Source of the DNA: Planctomycetota bacterium
GTDB lineage: Bacteria; Planctomycetota; UBA1135; GCA-002686595
Reading direction: 5' to 3'
NCBI GenBank assembly: GCA_020638855.1
Contig: JACKHT010000004.1
Span: 124,001 to 188,000 of the forward strand
Length of the DNA stretch: 64,000 nt
The stretch's first letter is position 1, and every line of letters begins with the position of its first letter. Below the pieces are notes generated by a model. That model was not told where the DNA came from. It saw only the letters and a list, made by a program, of their open reading frames with translations, and searched no databases. This document shows positions 35,857 through 43,513 of this stretch, in pieces. A program made the position numbers and the translations under genes.

Positions 35857-38271
35857 TCAACCCCCCAGGGTGGAAACGAAGTGGAGCAAGTGGGTGTACT
35901 GGGTGAACACGCGCTCTCCCCAGCGCAGCGCCCGATCCGATTGGGTCGCGCGGTACCATTGGTTGTCGGTCATGTTCTCATCGAGGTAATAGGCCCGAGC
36001 CGGGTCCAAGATCACCGCTTCGATTTCGCTCGATTTCGACTCTAGGGGCAATCGCCACCACATGTGCCCCGCTTGAGCCTCGCGCGTCCACACCAACGTG
36101 GTCTCGGTTTGGTCGGCGTACCGCACCAGGATCGTCAGAGGCAACCGCAAGGTCCCCTTGCGCGAAACCACCACCCCATGCAAACGCAAGGGATCGGGCT
36201 TCGCGGTGGCCGAGTCCTTGGCCTCCGCGGGTTCCGCTGCGGTGTCCGCGTCGGACGACACTTCCTCGGTGTTCTTGGCCGTCAAGGCCTCCGAAACCTC
36301 GTGCCAATCGCCATCTTCGCCAAGGAACCAACCCTGGCCCTCGGGGATCGCCCGGTCAGAAACCGTCACGCCCCAATCGACGGTGCCCGTGCCCTCAAAC
36401 AGTTCTTCGAAGTACCAGGGGATTTGGACCTGGGCTCCTGCTTGGAAAGCGGTGAAGAAGTCCTGGGGATAGGGATGGCGATAACGCCACTGGTCCGCGT
36501 AGTAGCGCATCCCCCGCAGGAATGCGTCTTGGCCCACAACGCCGGCCAACGAGCGCAGGGCCACCGCCGGCCGGTAGTAACTGTTCGTACGGTAGCTGTT
36601 GCGGTCGCGGTAGCGGAACGCAGCCGTGTCGATGGGGTCCACATCCGGGTCGCGCAGGTACGAAGACCGATCCTCCCAGCGCGGATCGGTGAATCGATCC
36701 ACGAAGGTCAAGAAGGGCTGGTCGCGGTACCACGCCACGAAGGGCGAAAGATCCGCAGGGTGCAGGCTGGCCTTGGGCAACCAGCCCAACCCCGGCAAAC
36801 TGCTCGGCTTCCAGGCCTGACCGCTGAGGATTCCCGACAGGCCCTGCGAGCTCGGCAAGGCCGCTGCACGCACCCCCCAAACCGGAAGCGAGCTGTAGCG
36901 CGTGTCGCTGCGCTGGGGACCATAGTGCCGCCAGAGCACTTCGGAGTCCGTGTACGAATTGAAGCCCTCGTCCATCCAAGCGGCCTCGTACTCGTTGTTC
37001 CCCACCAAGCCGTACCAGAACTGGTGTCCGGCTTCATGGACCGTGACCGACTCAGGGCGGTACATGGCTGGGCTGGTGAAGCGCGACGTTCCCGCGGTGA
37101 ACAGCGTGGGGTACTCCATGCCTCCCGCTCCACTGGCCCCCCAGGCGGGGTCGACGACGGTGACGGCTTCGTAGGGGTACTCGCCAAACCAAAGCCCATA
37201 GAAGAACAACGCTGCGGCCGTGGCCTCGTAGTGCCGTTCCCATTGATCCTCGTGTTCGGGTTGCACCAAAACCCGCACCTCCACATCGCGCAGGCGGATC
37301 TCCTCGAGCGGTTTGCGGAAGGCGATCGCCGCCGCTTGCACCTCGGTGTGGTAATGCTCCGCCCACTCCGCAAACACGAAGCGCTTTTGATGGATGCGAA
37401 AATCGGGGTCGGCGGTCCAGGCGAAGCCGTGCACCAGCGGGGGTGAGCCGGTCACCGGATCCATCCGATCGCGATCCGCTTGGGTGGGCGCGAGGTAGTG
37501 CAGGATGAGCCGACCGCCTTCCACCTGCGGCGGCGCTGCCAAGCCACCCGAAGCACCGACTTTAGCGATCCACTGGCCGGCCTTGTCGGGCCCTTGCGCG
37601 TACTCCTCGGGCAAGTTCAGGGTGACGTCGTAGGTCCCGTAGTCCGCGTAGAACTCGCTCGTAGCGTGGAAGCGATGGCAATTCCAGCCACGCTCACCCT
37701 CGAACACGCCCAGCTTGGGAAACCAGTGGGCCATCAACAAGAAGTCGTCCTTGATCCCCGTCCGGCGGCGCACGCGCGGAATGAGCGACTCCCAAGTCAG
37801 GTTCACGGTCACTTCCTCGCCAGGCGCGACTTCGCGCGGCAGGGCCACATGGAAGATGGTCCGATCCCCCGAATCTTCGGCGTTCGGATCTTCGTCAGGA
37901 TCGGGATCCGCCTGCCACTGGATCTTGGGGGTCAGGTCCTGACCCTCAAACTCCAGGTGGGTCACCTTCTGCCACCCCCAGCCGGAGCGGATCGTCACAT
38001 TCCGGAGTTTTCCCTCGGCTTCTTGTAGGTGGATCGTGCGATTGTTGGCGTAGGCGTTGTGATGCAGGTGGAACCACAACTCTGCGGTGGGGCGATCGGT
38101 CCCGTTGCGCCAGCGCAACGCGAGCTGGCCCTCCAGGCGACGGCTGGCCGGTTCCACCCGGGCTTCGATCTGGTAGTGGGCGCGCGAAGCTTCCGTGGGA
38201 CGGGTTTGGAGTCCGAAGCTAGGAGCGCTGGTGGCTAGCCAGGCCAAGAGGAGGCTGGAAACAACTCGCAT
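35857..38271 (-). CDS. Secreted M1 family metallopeptidase (aminopeptidase N-like)
   Basis: 804 residues with a signal peptide (LLLAWLATSAPSFGLQ). The N-terminal beta domain has the M1 pattern (RLEGQLALRWRNGTDRPTAE). The exopeptidase motif GxMEN appears as GAGGMEYPTL. The zinc site is HEAGHQFWYGLVGNNE (about 414) with the third ligand Glu in AAWMDEGFNSYTDSE exactly 18 residues after the second His, as the family requires. The C-terminal part is helical, then a beta domain. It trims amino-terminal residues from peptides outside the cytoplasm. It is the first gene of an operon with the membrane protein downstream. Confidence 0.92.
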   Translation of the reverse strand: MRVVSSLLLAWLATSAPSFGLQTRPTEASRAHYQIEARVEPASRRLEGQLALRWRNGTDRPTAELWFHLHHNAYANNRTIHLQEAEGKLRNVTIRSGWGWQKVTHLEFEGQDLTPKIQWQADPDPDEDPNAEDSGDRTIFHVALPREVAPGEEVTVNLTWESLIPRVRRRTGIKDDFLLMAHWFPKLGVFEGERGWNCHRFHATSEFYADYGTYDVTLNLPEEYAQGPDKAGQWIAKVGASGGLAAPPQVEGGRLILHYLAPTQADRDRMDPVTGSPPLVHGFAWTADPDFRIHQKRFVFAEWAEHYHTEVQAAAIAFRKPLEEIRLRDVEVRVLVQPEHEDQWERHYEATAAALFFYGLWFGEYPYEAVTVVDPAWGASGAGGMEYPTLFTAGTSRFTSPAMYRPESVTVHEAGHQFWYGLVGNNEYEAAWMDEGFNSYTDSEVLWRHYGPQRSDTRYSSLPVWGVRAAALPSSQGLSGILSGQAWKPSSLPGLGWLPKASLHPADLSPFVAWYRDQPFLTFVDRFTDPRWEDRSSYLRDPDVDPIDTAAFRYRDRNSYRTNSYYRPAVALRSLAGVVGQDAFLRGMRYYADQWRYRHPYPQDFFTAFQAGAQVQIPWYFEELFEGTGTVDWGVTVSDRAIPEGQGWFLGEDGDWHEVSEALTAKNTEEVSSDADTAAEPAEAKDSATAKPDPLRLHGVVVSRKGTLRLPLTILVRYADQTETTLVWTREAQAGHMWWRLPLESKSSEIEAVILDPARAYYLDENMTDNQWYRATQSDRALRWGERVFTQYTHLLHFVSTLGG

Positions 38272-38369
38272 GGGCCTATCCTCCCCTCGATTGGGTTGGG
38301 GCTCAAGCGGCCGTCTCCCATTCGTGCGATCTCATCCTGAGAGTCCGTAAAAACCCGTCCTGCCCCCCC

Positions 38370-38396
38370 TAAGGTTTCCCGGGGAACCGCCGACAA
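38370..38396 (+). promoter_or_regulatory. Sigma-28 (FliA) promoter of the FlgM-like gene
   Basis: TAAGGTTT, 11 bases, GCCGACAA. The FliA consensus is TAAAGTTT-N11-GCCGATAA, so 14 of 16 positions match with exact spacing. Transcription should begin near 38404, about 26 bases before the ATG. Confidence 0.82.
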
Positions 38397-38429
38397 CCCA
38401 AGTGGAATGCTTTGAGCAGGGAGCCCCCC

Positions 38430-38768
38430 ATGGACATACGCAAAACCAACCAACCGAAGCGGATCCAAGGCAGTGATGAACGGCCTTCGATCTTGAACCC
38501 CGTTCCCAAGCCGCAATCCGGGCCTGTTGGTCCCAGCGGCGAGGTTGCGGGTGGGCCGCAATCGACCCAGGAGGCCGCTCGCGGCTCCTACCGCGACGAA
38601 ATCCAGCTCTCGGCCACGGCCCAGACCCACGCGGCGGACAACCTCCAAAGCGACGAACTGCGTGCCAACCTCGTCGAGGAGTTGCGCTTGGCCTACCAGG
38701 GCGGCTCGCTCAACACCCCCGAGCGCCTCGAAAGCGCCGCACGCGCCCTGCTGGGCGCCAACCGCTAG
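38430..38768 (+). CDS. flgM: FlgM-like anti-sigma-28 factor
   Basis: 112 residues from the ATG at 38430. The N-terminal half is Pro/Gly/Ser-rich and probably disordered, as in FlgM. The C-terminal half has the pattern of the sigma-binding region: QLSATAQTHAADN, then ELRANLVEELRLAYQGGSL and TPERLESAARALLGANR. FlgM holds FliA inactive until the hook-basal body is finished and it is exported. Placement behind a sigma-28 promoter, facing the end of the operon that contains fliA, supports the call. Similarity is by pattern, not strong identity. Confidence 0.72.
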   Translation: MDIRKTNQPKRIQGSDERPSILNPVPKPQSGPVGPSGEVAGGPQSTQEAARGSYRDEIQLSATAQTHAADNLQSDELRANLVEELRLAYQGGSLNTPERLESAARALLGANR

Positions 38769-38789
38769 ATTCCAACACCGAACTCGGTT

Positions 38790-38843
38790 CCCACAACCAA
38801 GCGGCCCAGGCTACGCGAATAGCCTGGGCCGCTTGGTTGTGGG
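38790..38843. terminator. Strong bidirectional terminator closing the flagellar operon
   Basis: A perfect 24-base stem with a six-base loop lies between the convergent stops of flgM (38768) and the last lipoprotein gene of the fliO operon (38881). Confidence 0.8.
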
Positions 38844-38880
38844 CTCCCCGAAAGGCGTCCACGGCTTGGGTTTGGGTGGG

Positions 38881-39522
38881 TTACGACGCCCGCTCGGCCT
38901 TGGCGAACTGGCGGAACACCTGGTTGCAGGCAAAGCGGAAGAATCGCTTGGGAGAAATCAAGACGACCTGCCAGTTCGAGTCGCTGGTCGAGTTGGCCTC
39001 GGTAACCCAGCCTTCCACCGCGCGTTGGGTCTCCCCCTGGCTCGCATCGGCCTGGACTTGTCCAAACCACAAGCTCATGCCCGTTTCGGTGGAAACCAGG
39101 TCCACTTGCAAGGCGAGTCGTTGGGGCGGGTAGGCCTTGTGCTCGACGACCGAGGCCACCAACAGCCCATCCAGGCGGTGGCGCTTGCCCAAACCAATGA
39201 CGGTCCGCATGTCGAAACGGCCCTGGCGATGGGGTTCGAGAGCGGGAACTTCGCTGATTTCCGAAGCGGACAACACGTACACCTCGAGCCCGGTTCGCGC
39301 AGCGAATTCGGCGGCCAAGGTGGTCGCCATGTCACGGGATTCGGCCAGCGCCGGATCCACGCCCTCCAGGGGCAAGAGCCCAATGCGGCGCAGGGTGTAC
39401 GAATCAAAGTCCGCCACGACCCGCGCCGAACCCAGCACGGGGGCGGGTTTGGGCTGGCTTTGGCAACCGGCCATGATCGCCAATCCAGCGATCCACCATG
39501 TCTTGCGGAAGAAGCCGTTCAT
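38881..39522 (-). CDS. Lipoprotein, last gene of the flagellar export operon
   Basis: 213 residues with a lipoprotein signal (WWIAGLAIMAGC). The mature part has an alternating alpha/beta pattern (RRIGLLPLEGVDPALAES, TGLEVYVLSASEIS, HRLDGLLVASVVEH, RLALQVDLVSTETGMSLW) like the CsgG/TolB-N/FlgO-type fold of outer-membrane assembly lipoproteins; this similarity is by eye only. Its start overlaps the preceding lipoprotein stop as ATGA. Position in the operon suggests an outer-membrane role near the flagellar rod or rings. Confidence 0.6.
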   Translation of the reverse strand: MNGFFRKTWWIAGLAIMAGCQSQPKPAPVLGSARVVADFDSYTLRRIGLLPLEGVDPALAESRDMATTLAAEFAARTGLEVYVLSASEISEVPALEPHRQGRFDMRTVIGLGKRHRLDGLLVASVVEHKAYPPQRLALQVDLVSTETGMSLWFGQVQADASQGETQRAVEGWVTEANSTSDSNWQVVLISPKRFFRFACNQVFRQFAKAERAS

Positions 39523-40097
39523 TGGGCGTTCTCCGCCATCTTGCGGCGTTCCCCGAGGGTTTTCTCGAGCAAGAGCTTCTCGGCTTCCAGACGGCGCATC
39601 TGCGCTACCGCCAACCGACGGCCCATTTCGAAGGCTTGGTTTTCGCTTTCGAGGCGTGCCTGATCCGCGGCAGCGCGGCTGCGGATCTCTTCCTCGAGTC
39701 GTTTCTCAAGGTCCACCATGCGATCTTCGGTCGCATTCAAGGCCTGCTGGGTTGCCTGCAACTCGGATTCCAGGCCTTCCTTTTGCGAAACGACCTCCTG
39801 GTACATCTCCAAAAGCACGGGCCGGCTCCCGGCGGTTTCGTCGGGGCGGTGCGGCATTTCGGTGGTGCTGCTCACGATCGGGTCGACCGTCGGGGGCATC
39901 GCCGCCTGGGTCGTGTTTTGCGGGATGGCGGCCCCTACGGGACTGCCGTCACGGCCGTAGAGCACGGCACCCGGGCGCCCAATGCCGGTTTCCCAGCCTG
40001 CGGGAGTCATCGGAGCCGCGTCGTGGGCGGGTGCGGTTGCACATCCGGTGACGAGCAAGAGGCTCGCCAACCAAAGGGTGGAACACAGGTTCTTCAT
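39519..40097 (-). CDS. Coiled-coil lipoprotein in the flagellar operon
   Basis: 192 residues from the ATG at 40097 with a clear lipobox (LASLLLVTGC). After a linker, residues about 90-190 form a long continuous coiled coil (LEMYQEVVSQKEGLESELQ through RRLEAEKLLLEKTLGER). No catalytic motif. It may be a spacer or scaffold between outer membrane and peptidoglycan beside the flagellum. It is translationally coupled to the next lipoprotein. Confidence 0.65.
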   Translation of the reverse strand: MKNLCSTLWLASLLLVTGCATAPAHDAAPMTPAGWETGIGRPGAVLYGRDGSPVGAAIPQNTTQAAMPPTVDPIVSSTTEMPHRPDETAGSRPVLLEMYQEVVSQKEGLESELQATQQALNATEDRMVDLEKRLEEEIRSRAAADQARLESENQAFEMGRRLAVAQMRRLEAEKLLLEKTLGERRKMAENAQ

Positions 40098-40117
40098 GGG
40101 ATCAGGGGGAAAGGGGG

Positions 40118-40339
40118 TTAGGCCTGTGGGTAGGTGAGTTCGATGACGGTGACTTCGCCGCATGAGCAGTGGACCTCGATGCCGCGCACGTCTTGGCCTT
40201 GGCGCAAGACTTCGATGCGCGTTTCGCAGCTTTCTTGGCCTTTGACCGACTTGGACTTGGAACGGGGCCGGCCCGATAGGTCTTGGACGTCGAGGGTCTG
40301 CACGCGACTGTCGTCGCCTTTGAGGATGATCGATTGCAT
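40118..40339 (-). CDS. Small protein with CSC motif, unknown function
   Basis: 73 residues. The centre is basic and Ser-rich (GRPRSKSKSVKGQESCETR) and the C-terminus has VRGIEVHCSCGEVTVIEL, where closely spaced cysteines could bind metal. Start and stop fit tightly between neighbours (2 bases after the previous stop), which supports it being real. Not recognised. Confidence 0.6.
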   Translation of the reverse strand: MQSIILKGDDSRVQTLDVQDLSGRPRSKSKSVKGQESCETRIEVLRQGQDVRGIEVHCSCGEVTVIELTYPQA

Positions 40340-40341
40340 GG

Positions 40342-40557
40342 TTAAGCGGTGTAGTCGATGCGTTGGCCGGCCTCATCGAAGCGGGCATGCCCCACGGGCA
40401 GGTCGGTGTTGTGGGTAGGAAGGGGGGCTTGGGGTTCGTCCGACTCGGAGGCTTCGGGGTCCAACGAGAACTCCTGACCTTGTTTCTTGGGATCCGGCCG
40501 TTTGCCAATGGGCGGGATGCTCATGGCCGGATGGATGGGTCCGATGAAAGCGTCCAT
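40342..40557 (-). CDS. Small hydrophilic protein after fliA, unknown function
   Basis: 71 residues from the ATG at 40557, two bases after the fliA stop, with GGGGAGG at ribosome-binding distance inside the fliA end. A GTG two codons earlier is possible. The product is Pro/Asp/Glu-rich and probably disordered (MSIPPIGKRPDPKKQGQEF). Not recognised; perhaps a FliA- or export-linked accessory factor. Confidence 0.6.
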   Translation of the reverse strand: MDAFIGPIHPAMSIPPIGKRPDPKKQGQEFSLDPEASESDEPQAPLPTHNTDLPVGHARFDEAGQRIDYTA

Positions 40558-40559
40558 GC

Positions 40560-41321
40560 TCACACCTCCCCTTTCGATTCGGGGGTGGAGTCCGCAGCGG
40601 AACCGGTGCGTTTGGCCAATTCGCCGTTGAGTCGGAACAGGGCACGACTATGGATCTGCGAAACCCGCGATTCGGTCACATCGAGGATGGTGGCGATCTC
40701 GCGCAGGAGCAGTTCTTCCGCGTAGTACAGCGTGATGACCGTCTTTTCCTGTTCGGGCAGGTCTTCGATGACCGTGACCAGCAGGCTCTTGAGTTCGTTC
40801 CACTCGGCGCTCTCGACCGGGTCCGGAGATTGCGGGTCCCGCAGCATCGAAGCCAGGGATTCTCCCGGTCCGTCGTCGAGGGTGGCTTCCAGCGCATTGG
40901 ACGCTGACGCCATGATGGCATCGACTTCGTCCAAATCGACGCCCAGAGCCTCGGCCAGCTCCTCCGGAGTGGGCGGCGCACCATGGACCTGTTCCAATCG
41001 GGCGAGCTCCGCATCCAAGGCGCGCACTTTTTCGCGACGACCGCGCGGCAAGAAGTCCGACCGACGCAACTCATCGAGAATCGCGCCACGGATGCGCGGG
41101 TACGCAAAGGTCGAAAACTTGAGCCCACGGCTGGCATCCCACGAATCCGCGGCTCCAATCAAGCCCAGCATTCCAAAGCCGTACAGATCATCGCGATCCA
41201 TGCCGCCGGGCAAATCGAAGGTCATACGACCGGCGATGTGCTTGAGCAGGGGAATGTGCTCGAGGATCAAACGGTCTCGGTCGGGGTGCGACGTGACGGT
41301 GTGGACGTAGGCATCAACCAT
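40560..41321 (-). CDS. fliA: RNA polymerase sigma factor FliA (sigma-28)
   Basis: 253 residues. Region 2 shows DLYGFGMLGLIGAADSWDAS, then LKFSTFAYPRIRGAILDELR and DFLPRGRREK, the standard FliA/WhiG sequence. Region 4 shows LPEQEKTVITLYYAEELLLR and DVTESRVSQIHSRALFRL. It directs RNA polymerase to late flagellar promoters; candidates in this window are at 38370 and 51655. It is transcribed within the sigma-54-driven fliO operon, matching the class II position of fliA in polar flagellates. Confidence 0.95.
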   Translation of the reverse strand: MVDAYVHTVTSHPDRDRLILEHIPLLKHIAGRMTFDLPGGMDRDDLYGFGMLGLIGAADSWDASRGLKFSTFAYPRIRGAILDELRRSDFLPRGRREKVRALDAELARLEQVHGAPPTPEELAEALGVDLDEVDAIMASASNALEATLDDGPGESLASMLRDPQSPDPVESAEWNELKSLLVTVIEDLPEQEKTVITLYYAEELLLREIATILDVTESRVSQIHSRALFRLNGELAKRTGSAADSTPESKGEV

Positions 41322-41354
41322 CCGAGCCCCCTAGACGTTGGGTGTTCGGGCGCA

Positions 41355-41603
41355 TCAGAGCTCACCCCTCCTGGCTTCAGCGACCGCACGCTGGTGGCTT
41401 TGCCTGCGATCCAAAGCATCGGCCCGTTCGAGGAACCAACCCACGGACTTGCCCACCAACACGACTCCCAACCAGGCCACACCGCCGTGTAGGCAGGCAA
41501 CCTGGACAGGCGCGTGCCACAAGAGCGATAGGATGGCCGTGGCGGATCCGGCAAAGACCGCCATCTGGGCACTCCAGGTGTTCCAAGTGGGTAGTAGGGA
41601 CAT
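41355..41603 (-). CDS. Small membrane protein between flhG and fliA
   Basis: 82 residues with two hydrophobic segments (MAVFAGSATAILSLLW and VACLHGGVAWLGVVLVGKSVGW) and a charged C-terminal tail. Not recognised. It is in the same direction as its neighbours, with gaps of 84 and 33 bases. Confidence 0.5.
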   Translation of the reverse strand: MSLLPTWNTWSAQMAVFAGSATAILSLLWHAPVQVACLHGGVAWLGVVLVGKSVGWFLERADALDRRQSHQRAVAEARRGEL

Positions 41604-41687
41604 GGTTCCGTTTCCGCTATCGACGGGGTTGGGAAGGCCCTTGAGGCGCGCGGGTGGTGGAAGGTCCCACGGCTGCGCCTACAGGGC

Positions 41688-42515
41688 TCAGGGGCATGCC
41701 AGAGGCGCCTTGATCGCGATCAGGGTCCGGAAACGGCCCGCAATTTGGCGCAGGCAGAGCTGTTCGAGTCCCCTTTTGGAAACTCCTACAAAGGGCGCGG
41801 CGACCTGGGCGGCCTGGGAAACCGAGCGCGAACGGGGAATCCACCCGGCCTGGCGTGGGGTCCGCGCCAAGAAGCGTTCGCACACTTGGCGGAGTTTGCG
41901 GGCGATGTCCTGCCCCTCCTCCACACCACTACATTGGTTCACCACCAATTCGGGGGTCGGAATGTCGGCTCCGGTGCGGATCCCGAATTGGTCCAGCGCT
42001 TTGATCACGCCGTAGGCATCGGTGAGTGCAGCGACTTCGGGGGTGGTCACGACGAGCACTCGGTCGGCCATCGCAGCGAAGTGCAGCACATCGGGGCCGA
42101 CTCCAGCCGCGCTGTCCCCCAGCACCACGTCGAACTCGCGCGAGAGTTCCGCCAAGCCCTCGATCAGGCGCTGCCGCTGGTCGTGCGATAGGTTGCCCAT
42201 GGCTTCCGAACCATTCGCGGCGGTCAAGAGGCGGACCCCGTCCGGGCCTTCCTGCAGGCACTCGCGGAACGTGCACTTGCCGCTCAGGGCGTCTTCCAGG
42301 GTCGGTCCATGGTGGACCCCAAGGAACAAGCCCAGGTTCGAGAGACCCAGGTCCAAGTCCACCAGCAACACGCTGTGACCCTCCTGGGCCATTTGCACGC
42401 CGAGGTTGGCACAGACCGTGGTCTTGCCCACTCCACCTTTGCCTCCGGTTACGAGTACAAAGGGTGCCGCGAGCTTGCGGCTGCGATCGAAGTCGTTCAT
42501 GGGGTGCGTTTGCAT
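41688..42515 (-). CDS. flhG: Flagellar number regulator FlhG/FleN, MinD-like ATPase
   Basis: 275 residues from the ATG at 42515 (42500 is an alternative). The deviant Walker A motif is VLVTGGKGGVGKTTVCANLG, followed by VLLVDLDLGLSNLGLFLG and DVVLGDSAAGV, all as in MinD-type ATPases. FlhG limits flagellar number by controlling FlhF and, in Vibrio and Pseudomonas, the sigma-54 master activator. It lies directly after flhF, the standard order. A polar pattern is therefore likely. Confidence 0.93.
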   Translation of the reverse strand: MQTHPMNDFDRSRKLAAPFVLVTGGKGGVGKTTVCANLGVQMAQEGHSVLLVDLDLGLSNLGLFLGVHHGPTLEDALSGKCTFRECLQEGPDGVRLLTAANGSEAMGNLSHDQRQRLIEGLAELSREFDVVLGDSAAGVGPDVLHFAAMADRVLVVTTPEVAALTDAYGVIKALDQFGIRTGADIPTPELVVNQCSGVEEGQDIARKLRQVCERFLARTPRQAGWIPRSRSVSQAAQVAAPFVGVSKRGLEQLCLRQIAGRFRTLIAIKAPLACP

Positions 42516-42519
42516 GGGA

Positions 42520-43512
42520 CTAGTGAACCTTTCCTTTGAGCATCAAATTGGCGAACACATCGCCGCTGGCGCGGTAGAAGTCTTGCTCCAAGTCGCGACC
42601 ATTGCAGAGGAAGGCGATGCCGAGCCCCTTCTTAGTCAGGTATTCCAATACCGGCGCGGGTCGGCGTGTTTCGTCGGTTTTGGTGACGATGCAGCCTTCG
42701 AAAGGGAGATCGCCCAAGCGGTCCATCTCCTCTTCCAAAGCGACAGGCCGCATGGTGGCCTCGGCAACCAGGTACACGCACAGCTTGGCTGGAGCTCCCG
42801 AAGCCCGTAGCGCGTCCTGCAGTTTGCGCAGCGCGATTCCGTCTTGGTCGGGGCGACCCGTGCTGTCGAGCAAAATCACATCCGGGCGGTCGGGTCCACT
42901 AAGCAGCGATTGCAACTGCAGTACGTCGCGGGCTGCATGGGTCGGGCAGGCCACATGGCGGCCGAGGGCCCGTACTTGTTCCACCGCTCCCACCCGGTAC
43001 ACGTCCAGGGTCACAAGTGCGACGCTGCGGCCGCTGCGGACGAGTCGCCCCGCGAGCTTGGCCAGCGAGGTGGTTTTGCCCGCCCCAGCCGCTCCGACAA
43101 AGGCCATGATCGAGGTGGTTCCCCGTTCGTGGCTCGATTTGGCGACCGGAAAGACCTGGGCCAACTCCGCGCCCGCTAGGTCGAGCGGATGGTCGCCTTG
43201 GCTTTGGCGCCCCTCGACTTTCTTGCAGATGCGCCGAATCAGCGCGGCGGAAGCACCGCGGCTCTTCAAACAGCGTTCGATAGCGATCGTGCCCGGGCGC
43301 AGCAGGTCCGTCTTGGGCGTCAGCAGGCTACGGGCCGCCTGGCGCATGCCAAGCAAGGCCACGGGGGTTCTGGGGGGTTCCTGGGAAACCGCCAACACCA
43401 CCCCGCCTCGAACCCGGCGCCGGGAAATCACGACCGCCTTGTCGCCCAACTCCTGTTGGGCCCGCTCCAAGGCTTCGCGTAGGTTGCGTCCTTCGATTTT
43501 CACTACCGTCAT
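42520..43512 (-). CDS. flhF: Flagellar placement GTPase FlhF
   Basis: 330 residues. An N-terminal basic domain (VVISRRRVRGGVVLAVSQEP) and helical N region are followed by the SRP-type GTPase: AFVGAAGAGKTTSLAKLAG (P-loop), VALVTLDVYRVGAVEQVRAL, then DVILLDSTGRPDQD and CIVTKTDETRRP. FlhF marks the cell pole for flagellum assembly. Its start lies one base after the flhA stop. Confidence 0.94.
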   Translation of the reverse strand: MTVVKIEGRNLREALERAQQELGDKAVVISRRRVRGGVVLAVSQEPPRTPVALLGMRQAARSLLTPKTDLLRPGTIAIERCLKSRGASAALIRRICKKVEGRQSQGDHPLDLAGAELAQVFPVAKSSHERGTTSIMAFVGAAGAGKTTSLAKLAGRLVRSGRSVALVTLDVYRVGAVEQVRALGRHVACPTHAARDVLQLQSLLSGPDRPDVILLDSTGRPDQDGIALRKLQDALRASGAPAKLCVYLVAEATMRPVALEEEMDRLGDLPFEGCIVTKTDETRRPAPVLEYLTKKGLGIAFLCNGRDLEQDFYRASGDVFANLMLKGKVH

Positions 43513-43513
43513 A

